The position numbers and the translations under genes are program-made. The notes below the pieces were generated by a model. That model was not told the origin of the DNA. It saw only the letters and a program-made list of their open reading frames with translations, and ran no database searches. A stretch of DNA of 64,000 nt from Zerene cesonia (taxonomy: Eukaryota; Arthropoda; Insecta; Lepidoptera; Pieridae), in NCBI RefSeq assembly GCF_012273895.1, contig NC_052111.1, forward strand, positions 6,820,001 through 6,884,000, read 5' to 3'. Shown here piece after piece: positions 1 through 13,167 of the stretch. How positions within the stretch are numbered: the first letter of the stretch is position 1; each line of letters begins with the position of its first letter.

Positions 1-80
1 TTTAGTATGATCATTGTATTTACATTTATTGTTCTTTCGCTTTTAGGTAGAACAGGTATGTTTAATTATTATCTCTTTAA

Positions 81-254
81 CTAGCTGTAACACGCGGCGT
101 CACTCGCATGGTACCCGGGTAATTTGCTAATCGAGATTGTAATCTATCTGTGCATACAGATACGATAACCTGTTTTTTCGTGAAATAGTAACAAACATCC
201 ATACATCCGTCTACCCATATCTCTAAACTTTCGCGTTTATAACATTAGTAGGAT
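81..254 (-). mobile_element. Helitron-like element, divergent subfamily
   Basis: A|CTAGCTGTAACACGCGGCGT at one end and TTATAACATTAGTAGGA|T at the other. The interior differs strongly from the main family. Confidence 0.6.
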
Positions 255-574
255 TAGATTAATATACAATGTACCTACTCAGAGATGTCTTTGAAACATT
301 CATTGATTTCCCACAACAAGGGTATTTTTATTCAATAAAATACCCTTGCCTTGGTACGTAAAACCATTTCCTTGCTTCCAAATAGAAAAGCAAAGGCACA
401 TTGCATTGACAATTATGTGTATAAATATTTTGACTTAGCGCCATAATAGGGTAAAACAATTAGCTTGATCTATCTAATATTCTACGCGACTTAAGGATAT
501 GTTCAAAAAATGGGTAAAACACCAACGATATATTCAGAAAAATAGGAGGAATAAAAGAAGTAAAAATAACCCAC
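255..574. other. Non-coding, AT-rich
   Basis: No gene or repeat recognised. Confidence 0.6.
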
Positions 575-820
575 CTCCAGGGCAGTGATCCAAGTGAATT
601 CAAATCCATCGGGACCAATCTTCACGCCCTTGCAACGCGACGTTTATAAATTGTTATGTATTTTCTGTAATTTTGATATTTTTCCTTTCCTAACAGGTTA
701 CGATTGCTGTTAAGCAATGACGTCATCTTTTGTACAAACGGTGCCTTTTTTGTGTTTATTGTTTTCTTGTTGTTTCTTTCTAAGTTTGTGCAATAAAGTA
801 TTATAAATAAATAAATAAAT
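575..820 (+). mobile_element. LINE 3' UTR-like fragment
   Basis: Ends TTTGTGCAATAAAGTATTATAAATAAATAAATAAAT, a processing-signal-like AATAAA followed by a short tandem tail. It contains GGTTACGATTGCTGTTAAGC, which I associate with lepidopteran LINE 3' UTRs. No coding part remains. Confidence 0.45.
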
Positions 821-1228
821 ACTGGACTGGAATAGTTAGATTAAATGTATTAAATATCCTCATATTATCTATAGCGATTTCACGTCTAAAAGTTTAATCT
901 GTGATCTGTAGTTTGATATCGTATTGGAAACCAGATCCATTACTTCGTTTAAATAAAAAACGCAAGTCCCCAGAACTCTTAATGTAGAACTAACGTAAAT
1001 AAACAAACCATTATTTAAAAAGGGCATTTTGTTATGAAACATTATAATATATTAAATAAGGCGTTTGCATAAAAGCCATGTGTGAAGATTTATCGTTTAC
1101 CGTAAACTTAATGGAAGCAACAAGAAAAAAGCCTTAGCTGGTGAGTCGTAACTGCGTAGAAAAGACTTCGCCACGATGTTAGTAAGGAATCACTGATATA
1201 AATAGGTCAGCATTATATTATAGATATA
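821..1228. other. Non-coding, AT-rich
   Basis: No gene or repeat recognised. Confidence 0.6.
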
Positions 1229-1431
1229 CTAACTGCGCCCCGCGGTTTCACTCGCGTAAATCCGTATCCCGTAGGAATATCGGGATGAAAATTTGCCTAT
1301 ATGTTATTCCAGTTGTCCAGCTATGTACGTACCAAATTTAATGGCAATCGCTTCAAAGTAGTTTTTGCGTGAAAGAGTAACAAACACACACACATCCTTA
1401 TAAACTTTCGCATTTATAATATTAGTAGGAT
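1229..1431 (-). mobile_element. Non-autonomous Helitron-like element
   Basis: On the plus strand it reads A|CTAACTGCGCCCCGCGGTTT ... ATTAGTAGGA|T, the reverse of the TC...CTAG form. Full length, terminal CTAG changed to TTAG. Confidence 0.8.
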
Positions 1432-2124
1432 AGGATTGTTACTGATTAAATAGCCTATTACTTTATTTAAACTTAGTGATAACTAATAAACTAATTCATT
1501 GTATATGTTACCTATTCCAGGTCGAATAAGAATAATAGAGAATTACTTTTTTAAGTAATTCATTGTTTCAAATATTAATAATTAACAATTCTTAAACTTA
1601 TACAAGCCGACAACCACAACAGGTGCTTATAAAAACTCTTTATACATTATCAGAATCGAATAAGATCGAATTAGAAAGTTAGCTATACAAAATCTCAAAA
1701 GTTAAACATTTATTTCTTCAAATACTTCTTCTAGAAGCACTAAACTAGCTTCTTCTATTAACAAAATTTTAACAATTTTCACGGGAAATAAACAATAAAA
1801 TACGCTCCGCTTCACCCTATCATACCTCTTTGAAACTCGATAGGTATAGTACCATCTAGAGAAAACTTGACGTAATTGACTTACCCGCGCCCGCCCCGTT
1901 GAAAACGAAAGTAATATTATTATAAACGGGCTTTTAGCTGGCCGGGACTCAGTCTAATACTATTAAATCACGGAAAATGTAAAGCGAGATTCATGTGGAT
2001 CCTTCGAATTGGATTTTTAACAGTGACCTGAGCTTGGCTATGAGCAGAGTCGTGTCGGCCATGAGCGGGCATATATTTGGTTAACTTGATACACTCTCCT
2101 TCCATGCTTCTTTGAGGGGTTTAT
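1432..2124. other. Non-coding
   Basis: AT-rich to 1800, then a somewhat GC-richer 250 bp (1860-2080) without a usable frame. Confidence 0.55.
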
Positions 2125-2250
2125 TCTGTCTGTCTGTTTGTATGTCCCCTGGCTGTTTATTTCATGAACCGTGATATTTTGACCTTTAACATTTTCAGAT
2201 ATGATGTATTTCTGATTCAGTTATAACGTCTGATACTTGACCGATTTGTT
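2125..2250 (+). repeat. Interspersed repeat fragment
   Basis: TCTGTCTGTCTGTTTGTATG, TTCATGAACCGTGATATTTT and CAGATATGATGTATTTCTGA. I associate this order with a dispersed lepidopteran repeat that starts TAGGGTTCC; the start is present separately at 4309-4392. Confidence 0.4.
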
Positions 2251-5124
2251 ATCATCCAGCTAACAAACATAATTTGATTTGTTTAACAATGCAATGTTTA
2301 AAAAAGCATTTTTGCAGAATGCTTACGATAAGAAGAAGTGTTACGTACTAAAAATAATTACCTAAAAATAAATATTTGTTCTTTTTTCCCTTTTTCCGTT
2401 TATCTTTTGATTAAACACATTGGAGGACATGCAATATACATATAGGTTTTATCGCTAATGTACGAAATATTTTCAAAATCAAAAAAAAACTGTACTTTTA
2501 TAACATATAAGTAATTCATACGTGCCATTGTATCAAAGATGTAATCATTACATCTAGGACTGAATATAAACTGTATGTAAATACAATTTATAAAACAAGA
2601 GATAGGAACTTAATCAAACTTTACGCTGGCTCGATTGAAGATTAAATTTTATTTGTGTTCAAGTCCTCTCCATTATTACACAAAGTAGGCTTTCAATAGG
2701 CTCTAGACACCCTAGGCCACGTAATTAGCATCCTGCCCCGTCTGAAAGATATTTGAATACGGATGGGGTAGCGTTAGGCTTGGGGTACAATGTCAAATCA
2801 GTTGGGAAGTGTTTGTATAAACCCCTTTTGTGATTACTTTTTCGCTCTATTGTATCTATGACTATGAAATGTCAAATATAAATATTTATTATTAAGTTAT
2901 TTTGTCATTGTTTTTTGTGTTTAATGGGACTAGATGAGTTAAAAGGATATTGTATAATGTCTTAAGGTTTCAACGAAATTAAAAACAGAAGCGCTATAAT
3001 ACGCTAAAGCTTCCTGAAGGATTGAATATGCTAGTTTGATAATATGTTGAAAACATACCAAAATAACACATATGATACGATAGAAAAATGTCAAAGATGC
3101 CTTTTTAATATTTATTTTAATTATTAATAAGCATGCTAATATACGGAAAATTATTCTGATTTTTTGGCCAATTATTCTTCAAGTAACTTAATAATTTAGT
3201 GTTGATAAAAATTTTAAAACAATTAATTTGACAAAAGGTCGTAGTATCATTTCTGAGCATGAACGCTTGTAATGTGTATGTATGCATGCGCCCATATGTA
3301 ACGACAGAGCTGACTGAGACTGTCGATTCGTTGATTGTATGGATGTGTGTACTACTACACCTCATTACTACAGCAATAACGTTATTATATGTTCATCACA
3401 GGCATAACACCATTATTAAAACATAGTGATATGTAAAATGCAGTCTAATGTAGGAACGATTAATAATAGCATAGGAGACTATGGAGTGCTATTTCTATTA
3501 AGATAATCCAAAAAAAAGTTGTATTAAAATTATTTGTGCCTTATGACATTTGAAATGTATTAATAAATGAAGTGTTAGATGCGTCTGTGTAGCCCAAGCT
3601 TTGAATCTCAGCGAGCAACGTACAGCGAGCGGTGTTAACGCTCCTATGGACACGTTAATTGAAAGTGGATTGGAGGTGACAGTGTAGAACGGGCTTTACA
3701 ATTTTTTAACCTAAAGGGATGTTTGTGTGCTGGCAATTTACAAGCATTGTACGATTCTTTTGTTCGAAGTGAATTTTGAATTTGGAATTTCTGATTTCGA
3801 ATGTTGGATACAATTTAAAAAGCGGTTATTCTGATCGAATTCGAGTAAACTCTTCTGGATTTCATATTTTCTGAAAGAAATAGTAAAAAAAAAAAACACA
3901 GAATTTTTTATTTGAAGAAGTGAAACGTTCCAGAAAGCGTTCGAGAAATCTATGTCAGGTCTGATTCTAAAAAAAATATAAACGATTTTTTATTGATTCA
4001 ATTATTATTACCTACTGTTAATATTCTGTGTTTTTCCTAACACGTGATTTACATACTTAAGTAACGTAGGTAGGAAAAAAGCTGTTTTTTGGTATATTTA
4101 TAGCTATTCTGTTCGGTAAATGAGTTTCAACAAAAATACAAGGTGAGATAGCTTGCTTCAATGACATGTATCGTGCCGCAAGTCACAAGCGTTAACCGCT
4201 AAAAACAAATAAATAGCGATTTCTAGATATTATCATACATCCTACGCACATGACTGAAAACATTTTACGTATATTTACTAGATATATCTGATACTTGTAT
4301 TGCATTTTTAGGGTTCCTTGCCCAAACTGTAAGACGATATTGTTTTACTAAAAATTTTCCGTCCATCGGTCTCACCAGGGTGTAAATCGACGAGTAACGA
4401 TTTCATTTCACATTTTCAAAATAATGTTATATTAAGAGGACTATAATGCGAATTAAACATAATTAAACTTATTACATTCAGATTACAATAGAGTATCCAT
4501 TTTTAACATGCTTTTATTAGCTTCACTTATGTTTGTAGGTTTTTATGTACCGTCTCCTTTAAGCTTAATTTTGATCCACATTAAACGGACACATTAAATT
4601 TCAACTTTGTGAGATTATCATGGATCTTCGAGCATACAATATTTTAATGATTATCTTATAATTCTGATGACAATCGGTAGGATTAAATAATTTCCACACG
4701 TACAAGTACTATGGGCCTATACGTAAGTATGTGTGTGTGAGAATATTTAGGTCATACTATCATTTAAGCGTGTTTTTCTTCTATATTTATAAAGTGTACG
4801 ACTGGTATACCACAAAAATGTTCAAAGTAAAATATTACTCGGCACAGCATTTTTATAGCTTGTCCTACAGCAGTATCAATCGTTCGTTGTTCGCGCGATA
4901 AAATGAGATATCAGCTCTTGATATTGAATGAGCAAAACGTAACAGTAAGGGCCACATCCTCTCGTCTCTCTCATCTCCAACATACGCTACTTGCCTTTAT
5001 ATAGTATATATTGCGTTGCTTGAATAATCTCAGAATTTAAGATGTTGATCATACGAAGCAATGTATTGCGTCGCAAATGAAAACGTAGTTTTCATATTCG
5101 ATGATGTAGCGATGAAGAATCTGT
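2251..5124. other. Non-coding apart from the repeat at 4309-4392
   Basis: No gene recognised. The minus-strand frame 3117-3365 has neither homology nor splice context I can support. Confidence 0.55.
4309..4392 (+). repeat. Interspersed repeat fragment (TAGGGTTCC type)
   Basis: TTAGGGTTCCTTGCCCAAAC and CCGTCCATCGGTCTCACCAG, the left end of the family whose middle occurs at 2125-2250. Confidence 0.4.
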
Positions 5125-5138
5125 AACTTTTGAGGATT

Positions 5139-5349
5139 TTTTTGACCGACCTCCTCCTTGGTACAGTGGTTAACGCGTGAGATTAGAACCGAGGGGTCCT
5201 GGGTTCAATTCCCGGTGGAGACGCAAAAAATTCTCGGTCTGGCAGGACATAGAAGGCTACGAACCTACTTGGCCATAAAGAAAATCGATCAGTGAAACAG
5301 ATGTACATCATCTGTCCTATACCCCAGTAGAGGACACGGGACTTCACTT
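5139..5349 (+). mobile_element. tRNA-derived SINE of a second family, with intact target-site duplication
   Basis: The head has an A box (TGGTACAGTGGTTAACGCG) and a B box (GGGTTCAATTCCCGG); the body ends in GACACGGGACTTCACTT without poly-A. It is flanked by the perfect 14-bp direct repeat AACTTTTGAGGATT at 5125-5138 and 5350-5363, the footprint of target-primed insertion. The clean duplication suggests a young copy. Confidence 0.9.
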
Positions 5350-5363
5350 AACTTTTGAGGATT

Positions 5364-6156
5364 GGCTTTTGAACGTTTCGTACGTAGTATATTGGTGTGA
5401 AATCTGTTTAAGCTTTCACTTCTGTGACTTAGAATTATTGAAGTAATTATTTATTTATTAGATGTGAAGGAAGTACTCACTGGCGCTCCTCCAAATTTCG
5501 CAATTCAAAAATGCTTCTATTTTTACTGTTCTTCAGTCCAGTGCCTGAAATAATAATATGTTTACCATATTGATAAGAGTAGTAAATAATTGACTAATTA
5601 AATAAAAAAGTATAACAGTTCTTGAGACATAATAACATGTTTATCTATCTCAACTATATAAATAATCACCAACCCAAAAAATAATGTATTAATAATCACA
5701 CGAAAAATTCAAAAGTACTGAATACGTAAACAACATTTCGATGAAACCAGACATAAGTACCTATATTTATACCATAATGTCTGAGTGTGCGTGGGATTCA
5801 GTGAAAATAAGAATCCACGTGAAATTTACACTGAATTTCGAAAATTTATAGCGTTACGTAAATTAATTATTCACCAAGCTACGTATAGTACAAATAGCGT
5901 AATATGAGCCGTCAAATCCATTCGACACTGACAAGGGTTGCTTGTTAGCAAGCGATTATTTAGTTGACCTCTCAGTGTATGCTTTATTTATGTCGCCATA
6001 TTTCAAGGCAAGGGATAATAGGAACGGAAGGCAAATAGGCCTGTGTAAATAAAAATACGAGACCTTGCTAACTATACGGAGATATTTCCTTGTACTTTTG
6101 TGTAGTAGTATCGTATATATTGAATTAAATTATTAGAATATACAATATTATATATT
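5364..6156. other. Non-coding, AT-rich
   Basis: Nothing recognised. Confidence 0.6.
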
Positions 6157-6203
6157 CTTTAAAATTTCTGATTCATAAAGCATTTGAATGCTATAAAACA
6201 AAA
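6157..6203 (+). repeat. Tail fragment of the tRNA-like hairpin family
   Basis: Bases from 6157 match the sequence right of the hairpin at 39065-39115, including the small palindromic block AAGCATTTGAATGCTATAAA. Confidence 0.5.
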
Positions 6204-7461
6204 TAATATATAAAACTAATATATACATATACATTACATTATATATCATACAACGACTTAAACGTGTAACCTCTTGTCCAGATTGTCTATTGTGGTGTTA
6301 CTAAATAACCAGACTAAACATTTAACAGTGAAATTTCTCGCCATATCAACAGTTCCGTGCTCATTTCCTACAAGCGTCAGCCGGATGGTATCACTAGAAG
6401 AAGGCTTCATTGTAAGAACAAACTTATTATTTGCATTACACTGCTGCATCTGAACTGTACAGTTTCATGCAACATGTATTCAAGTAGGCAGTGTACGTTG
6501 AAGTGGTCGTTTCATACGCCAGCTTTATAAAGCATACCAAGTCCACGTTCCAGACAGCTTCCGGGCGCCACTGGCCACTGTCACTTCCAAATCAATGGGT
6601 TTTTAAACGACAGACAAAAATAACAGTTACTGCTTTTTTGTCGCTGTAGTTCGTAGAGCATAATAGTTGTTTTAAATTGTAAGGCATAAGTATGTTTTCA
6701 TGATTTTTGCTTGTTTCTCTCAGTTTCATCACAAGACCTCTATAGTTAAGTAACGACAAACAACATGGGTTTACGTCATAAGCCTATTATTATTCAATGG
6801 AAAAAATTTAGCACCTTAAATTTTTTTATTTAACATCAGTCCATATTAAATCATGTGGGAGTTATTCCAATTTGATTATTTACTAAAACGAGATTTCATC
6901 CATTAAAATGCATTCGATTTTTTAATCCACACAATATCCGCAGTAGAGTGTACAAACAGTGTTGATAATATAAAATTTCCAATCGCTTGCAATTCCATTT
7001 TAAGCGGGAATCTGTTGATACGCGGCCCAAAAACCGGTTGAATTTAAAATGCTTCAATTTATCCTTCAACATAACGGATTTCATATTTACATTTTACTTC
7101 GTTCAGAACAAACAATGGGCGATTACACGAATCTACTTGAACATTCTGGCTATCCCAGTATGTATAATATATCAAAGTGTTATTGGAATAGGGATCGTCT
7201 TTGAAATTGATATTTTACTCGGAAGACGTGCATATGGCTGCGACGTCCGGCCAGCGAGTGAGAGACACGTCTCCGCGCAAAATAAAATTATTTCCGACGG
7301 TATCAAATATTATGCCAGTCTAAAATTCCATATTTTGAACGGGAACGATGTGTGATGGTTATTAAATGATATTCGATGGTTATGAATGATAGAGGGGAAG
7401 AGAGCTTTATTAAAAGTATTTATGAAATCACTTCAGAGAATATGTTAAAGTTTATATTTAA
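6204..7461. other. Non-coding as far as can be told
   Basis: Contains short open frames at 6258-6449 (minus) and 6987-7355 (plus). The region 6450-6600 is less AT-rich. No domain is recognisable, so no gene is called. Confidence 0.5.
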
Positions 7462-7666
7462 CTAGCTGCGCCCCGCGGTTTCACCCGCGTAACTCGGTAT
7501 CCCGTAGGAATATTGGGATAAAAAGTGGCCTATATGTTATTCCAGTTATCCAGCTGTCTACGTACCAAATTTCATTGCAATCGGTTCAGTAGTATTTGCG
7601 TGAAAGAGCAACAAACACACACACATCATTACAAACTTTCTTACAAAATTTATAATATTAGTACGA
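7462..7666 (-). mobile_element. Non-autonomous Helitron-like element
   Basis: Intact CTAG end and GCGCCCCGCGGTTTCACCCG hairpin block; the other end reads TTAGTACGAT, one base off the family. The open frame at 7525-7740 is within it and is not a gene. Confidence 0.8.
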
Positions 7667-8961
7667 TAATAAATAGAAAAAATCATGTTCAGGCAAGGCA
7701 ATGGTCATCTTTTAGACAAGACCATTACTTTTCAATTTAACACACCGAAACATGATGCTTACATGATAATTAAATGTTGAAAAGGTAACAAGGATTCGGG
7801 AGGCGTTTAATTTTTTCGATAATATATTATTATTTTAAAATTTCCGAGCTAAGGGAGTAGGATCAACCTCGAACCGTAATTCGATCATGTTGTAACGTGA
7901 TTACAGAGGTTCTTCGAAGGCTTTTATCTATAATGGTGCGTAATACTGAGCCCTCGTCTCTCTCGGGGTTAGATATTTTCAGGAACAATGATTTTTCACG
8001 AGTTTTATCTGCGATATTTGATGGGAAACGTGTTATACTTTGTTCTGACTTTATGGTTGATCATGAAAGTAATGTATTGTTTATGCAGTGTTAATAATAG
8101 ATCCGTTAAAGTTGTTCATAATTAAAATATGATGTTAATAATTTTTATTGTTCATAATGGGGTTATGTATTTTGTAAAATTTAGATTTGATACTTTAGGA
8201 ATTTATAAGATTTACAGCTTATATAAATTTAGATTATTTAAACAGGGATATTATATTTATGAATATATGGTATCTAAAGTTTATTATAAAATACACGTGC
8301 GAAATCAATTATGCGGCTATAAATTGATAGAAGCACTCCGTCAACCATCTAACGTTTTGCACGGAAAATGAAATTTTGAATTCGATTAGTCGAACATACA
8401 TCTACCCTCCTAAAGTTGTCATGTACAGATATCCATAACGAGGGTGAAAATAGTCGGTTGGACGCCTCTGATCTCCACAAATCCCGTTCCTTACATATTA
8501 TAGATCAGGTAGGGGATGTAATCTCATTATTGGCGAGATATTTAGTCAGCCGAGTGGATTTTAAAATCGGTCGAACGATAACATTTAGTTTTCTGTGATG
8601 TAACCCAAGTGTAAGATAAATTGTTAGGCAAAATGAGTTGTCTTCTTTTTAAATCCGTTGTTTTTGTCATTGCTTGTTCTTTTGAGAAAATGGGAAACTT
8701 CAAGTTTTATTGTTATTTACATTTAAAGAAATGTAGGTTATAACAAAAAAAATATTGTAAGTACAATGCCATCAACTTTGACATGAGGAAAATATAACTA
8801 AAGATGTTGAAATGTTATTGTTGACTACTTCAATAGCTCTGGTTTTTTCGCTGTTGCGATATTTTAATTGTTAAATATACCGAAAGTTAATAAAAAGGAT
8901 GCATGGAACATTATTCTATAAGGTAACACTGAAGACACTGACCGTGACAGCGCCTTTTATA
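7667..8961. other. Non-coding
   Basis: Three small plus-strand frames (7897-8598) have AT-driven composition and no recognisable domain. Confidence 0.55.
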
Positions 8962-9153
8962 TCCTACTAATATTATAAATGCGAAAGTTAGTAAGGATGT
9001 TTGTTGCTCTTTCACGCAAAACTGCTGTACCGATTGCAATGAAATTTGGTACGTAGATAGCTGGATAACTGGAATAACATAATATAAGCAATTTTTTATC
9101 CCGATATTCCTACGGGATACGGACTTACGCGGGTGAAACCGCGGGGCGCAGTG
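8962..9153 (+). mobile_element. Non-autonomous Helitron-like element
   Basis: Same family as 61290-61484: TCCTACTAATATTATAAATG start after host A, and GGTGAAACCGCGGGGCGCAG at the end. The terminal CTAG has decayed to GTGAG. Confidence 0.8.
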
Positions 9154-11761
9154 AGTCTGAGATAAGTCGGTGGCACTACATATATTTTTATAACAGTGCC
9201 TTATTCGGCAATTAAATACCTTATTAGGAATTTAAAGTTTGTAGATATGTGGCATCGACAATGAAAACACATGAAAACTTTGCAATTTGTATATGCCAGT
9301 TTAATAAAAGCTTTCACAAATTGATATACGAATGCTTCATTAAATCATTAAAGCATTGAATCTCATTACCAGCTACCCGTCTCCCAGTGTTTTGTATACG
9401 TATGATGAAATGCAATTTATGTCTCATCAATTATTGCTAATGGAGCAGTTTGAGTAAGTGCATTCAGTATGGATAATTAATTTTATCGTCACATACTGCT
9501 ATTTGATGAACAATAATAAAAACGAGTTGCTAATTTATTGCGCCAATAATGTTGATTTTATGTGGACAATTGTCCCATAATCCATTAGTATTGCAGATAA
9601 AATGATGAATTGTTTTATTTTTAAGCGCGGTTCGTTAAGCGGGCTTCGTATGGGAAAATAAAAAATATGAAATGTTAAATGATAATTTTGCTATATACGC
9701 AATATTATATATGATTTCTTTTATGATAGACACTGGTAATACAGTTGTTTAGTTAAGAGCCTATCTACCTTCTATATTATAGTTAAAAAATGTTTTACGA
9801 GTAGGTATTTCTATTATTCATGAACTTTTCTAATTATGCATGATGCTAGTTTTATAATGTGAATAGCTCTATACAATTATTTGACCACTATTTATTATTT
9901 TTTAAGCTCAGTTCCCTTACTTGCGCTTCTTTCTAAATGGTTATCCACTATTTACCCTTTCTTCCTTCTTCTCTCTCCCTATTTATGTGAATAAATAGGG
10001 GAGGATATATAAAGAAATAATTATAAACTGCAAATGGTTTCGCCAACAAAAACACCTCAAAAATCTTATCCTAAAATTCTTACTGGATGGCGTTATCCCT
10101 AACACGACGACGTGTATTGTCTTACCCTCATATGATATATACTTTATATACATATACCTATATGAACGTCATAAGACAGACATTTAAATCTGAAACACAT
10201 CAAACAAATCCTAATCGACACGAACTCCATACAACTTCGAAAACAACTACGTAATTGCGACTATACCACGAGCAAAAAACAAAGCGACTTGTTCGCAAAC
10301 AAGTCCCCGAATTCGCTGCAGCGTTGTACAAGTGTAAAATAAAATTTTAACAAGTTTAATTGCGTTTCGGGAGCGTTTGTAATTGTATCGCCGTGAAGTG
10401 TGACAAACGAACGTAGCTGCAACACGGACAAACGCTTTGAACTCGCGTTTTGAGTTCAGAATAAAACTGTGTCGCATCAGTTCTAGGAAGTTAATTGTTT
10501 GATGAAACGATGGTACATAAAGGAGTGTTTCATCGTTAGTATTAATGTTATTTTCATTAATAATTTATTCAAGATAAGTTCTTTCATTTAAATTTGACTA
10601 GAAACAAAAATTAACGTACAGCATTTTGACTCTTGTTTAAATGAGACAAGATAGACCATTAAATTGAAAACATCAAGCAACGGTTTACCATTAATCCAAC
10701 TTCCATAGAAAATCTCAGCATTAAAATCACTGTATTGTTTTCAATGCGATGTTTCAGAGGACCTTACGTACGTATTCCAGTAATGCAGGTTGCATTTTCA
10801 CCACCTTTTTTTCAAAAAGGTTTATCTAATTAATTCAGCAGTATATTATTGAATACTTGTTCTGACGCTTACATTATTTTGTCTGACAATCATTTGGAGA
10901 ACAGGTAATAATATAGGTTTTCCTCGAATCAGTCCACTTAAAATTGTACATGGATGTAATTATTGTACATTAGTTATTAGAGTGTTTATACCTGACTTTA
11001 TACCTGAGCTCAGTAAATGAAGATTAAAAAAAATCGGCCATTCTAATTTATCTATTCATATGTTATTTCATAATATTCTCTTAAAAGCTATACATGTCGC
11101 AGCCCTGAATAGCCTCCTATGTAATGGCAATCTAGCCGAGGTGATTGGTAACACACTCGCATGTTTTGACGAATCAAAGCGAAGCCACAAGGTTTCATTA
11201 GCCAACACGTTACAGAAACACGCCGATGTCCAGCGTGGAAAACAAATTTTGAGAAAGCAAAAATCAAACCCATTCAAAATAACTCATATTTTTGTGTCAA
11301 TATCATTTGTTTCGATACTCCAAGTTCTTTATTGCATTATATTATATTGTTTCTAGTTATGATAGTTATCAATAAATTGCACAAATTAACTTTATTTTTG
11401 AACCAACATTTGCAGAACGATGAAGGTTCTCAATTCGATTCTATTTTTGATCGCTTACCATCTCGTGAAGAGCTTTCCATAGATATGATCCTATGAAGTA
11501 AGGTCTTACCGCTTACCATCAGTCTAATATCTCTTGTATGATACATTTATGATTCAAATATAAATACAGTTTACATGCATAGATTTGGTCCTAATACAAT
11601 GATCGCATGAGACACACGGATAGGTCTGTAACTAAATATCAGCCCCTTTACCATCTTACATCAATAATCTTTCATATAAAAGGGTTTACTGTAACTCCGT
11701 TTAAAATGGTCAGTCATAAGAGAGAATTAATAAATGGTGTTAATACGATACATCTATTAAA
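9154..11761. other. Non-coding, with a GC-richer patch at 10240-10480
   Basis: No gene recognised. 11080-11280 is open on both strands, with no homology I can name. Confidence 0.5.
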
Positions 11762-11805
11762 ACGTTATTCTGAAGCTAATCATCTGATTAGCTTCAGAAT
11801 AACGT
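11762..11805. repeat. Perfect palindrome, 21-bp arms, 2-base loop
   Basis: Arms 11762-11782 and 11785-11805 are exact reverse complements around TC. Part of one arm recurs at 11813-11827 (AACTTCAGAATAACG). Confidence 0.9.
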
Positions 11806-11830
11806 ATTATTTAACTTCAGAATAACGAAT

Positions 11831-11892
11831 AACAATATCTCAGAAGACAGCTCATAATTATCTAATTATGAGCTGTCTTCTGAGATATTGTT
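11831..11892. repeat. Perfect palindrome, 30-bp arms, 2-base loop
   Basis: Arms 11831-11860 and 11863-11892 are exact reverse complements around TC. It begins 25 bp after the previous palindrome and has an unrelated sequence. Confidence 0.9.
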
Positions 11893-12118
11893 CTCAATAT
11901 ATAAAGTTCAATAGTTGAATTTACTTACATAAGGTAAACAATGTAAGGCTTTGGGTGATTGGTATATTCATTATACTGCATGATTTAGAAGTGTAACGAG
12001 ATTTTTTTTTATCTAACATATTATGTCACAAATAAACTCCGTTTCGAACACTTATTATAAATCTTATAGTATTGTCACCGTAATATTGCATATAACATAT
12101 ATGCATTATTACAGTAAT

Positions 12119-12396
12119 CCCTCTGCTGGGACACAGGCCTCCTATGAGGGTTCAGGCCATAATCCACCACGCTAGCCAAGTGCGGGTTGGTAGATGTCAC
12201 ATGTCGTCCAATTTTTGATTCTCAGACATGCCGGCTTCCTCACGATGTTTACCTTTACCGTTTCAAGCAGTGGTGATGTTATCCACATGTGCAGATAAAT
12301 TGAATAATCAATTTATTTCTTGCACGCTCGCCTGGTCTCGAACCCCGACTTATCGATTTCGAAGTCCGAGGTCCTCACCACTGAGCCACCACTGCT
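12119..12396 (-). mobile_element. tRNA-derived SINE, complete copy
   Basis: On the minus strand the head has a pol III A box (TGGCTCAGTGGTGAGGACC) and a B box (GGGTTCGAGACC), then a family-specific body, ending near 12120. The tRNA-like head and multi-copy body identify a SINE transcribed by pol III and moved by LINE machinery. Confidence 0.88.
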
Positions 12397-13032
12397 TTTC
12401 ACTTATAATTTAAGAATTATATTAAAGTCTTAAATATATTATTTTTATAGATTACATTAAGTTAAATCAAGTTATCGTTTCGTGTCATATCCTCAAAACC
12501 ATTACAATTTATATGATTGTAAATAATTTAGCTAATGGATAAAATTTATGAGCTATAATTGTAACAATGCATTTACTTGGTGGTTAAGTTTAATGTACTA
12601 ATAAGAAATTTATATAAATGTGACACATTAATAACCGCGATAAAAATTATGGCTTGCACATTGTTATGATTTTTAATCGTCCCTTATAGTTCGTAAACTA
12701 GACCCATAAAGATTAGGTCTGTATTTCATATTTTACTATATTTTTATGACGTTAAACACTGGTTGGACAGAAATAATATTCATGGTCTAAAACATAAAAT
12801 CATGAAGAAAAAAAGTTGGTCGTAAAAAATTAGTATATTTGACAATTACTGAAGAAATTGTCGCTTGAATTATTTCAAAACCTTTTTTTGAGTGTGGAAA
12901 AATATACATGTCAAAAATAAACACATTCAAATATTTTTTTACATAAATTCTATTTTTTACAACAGTTATATTTTCCTTTATGTCACGGCATCACACATGA
13001 CTTTTGCTGTTTGTGTCTACCAGGATAAGAAG

Positions 13033-13167
13033 CTTTTTCTTTTTTTTTATGTCAGGCCAATAGAGACCACATTAAATGTGTTGCCCGTTTTAAGGGATAA
13101 GGGATGAGGAAAGGATTGCCCACTAGAAAGAAGGAATGACTGGGAAAGTGAGGAAAAAAGACCATCC
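13033..13167 (-). mobile_element. LINE/SINE 3' end fragment
   Basis: Minus-strand order is pyrimidine-rich CCTCACTTTCCCAGTC, then CCCTTATCCCTTAAAACGGG, then poly-A (T run at 13035-13049). It resembles the 3' region of the family at 31616-31813, with the TTCATGGGCGGTGG block deleted. Confidence 0.6.

Noticed and set aside
5151..5225. Possible tRNA gene
   Set aside because: A and B boxes are present but the acceptor and anticodon stems do not pair, and the body and duplication show a SINE.
6258..6449. 63-codon minus-strand frame
   Set aside because: Moderately protein-like but no domain I can name; no upstream continuation or splice sites supported.
11060..11356. 98-codon frame with two antisense frames
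   Set aside because: Open on both strands, no recognisable domain, no convincing splice context; composition alone can explain it.
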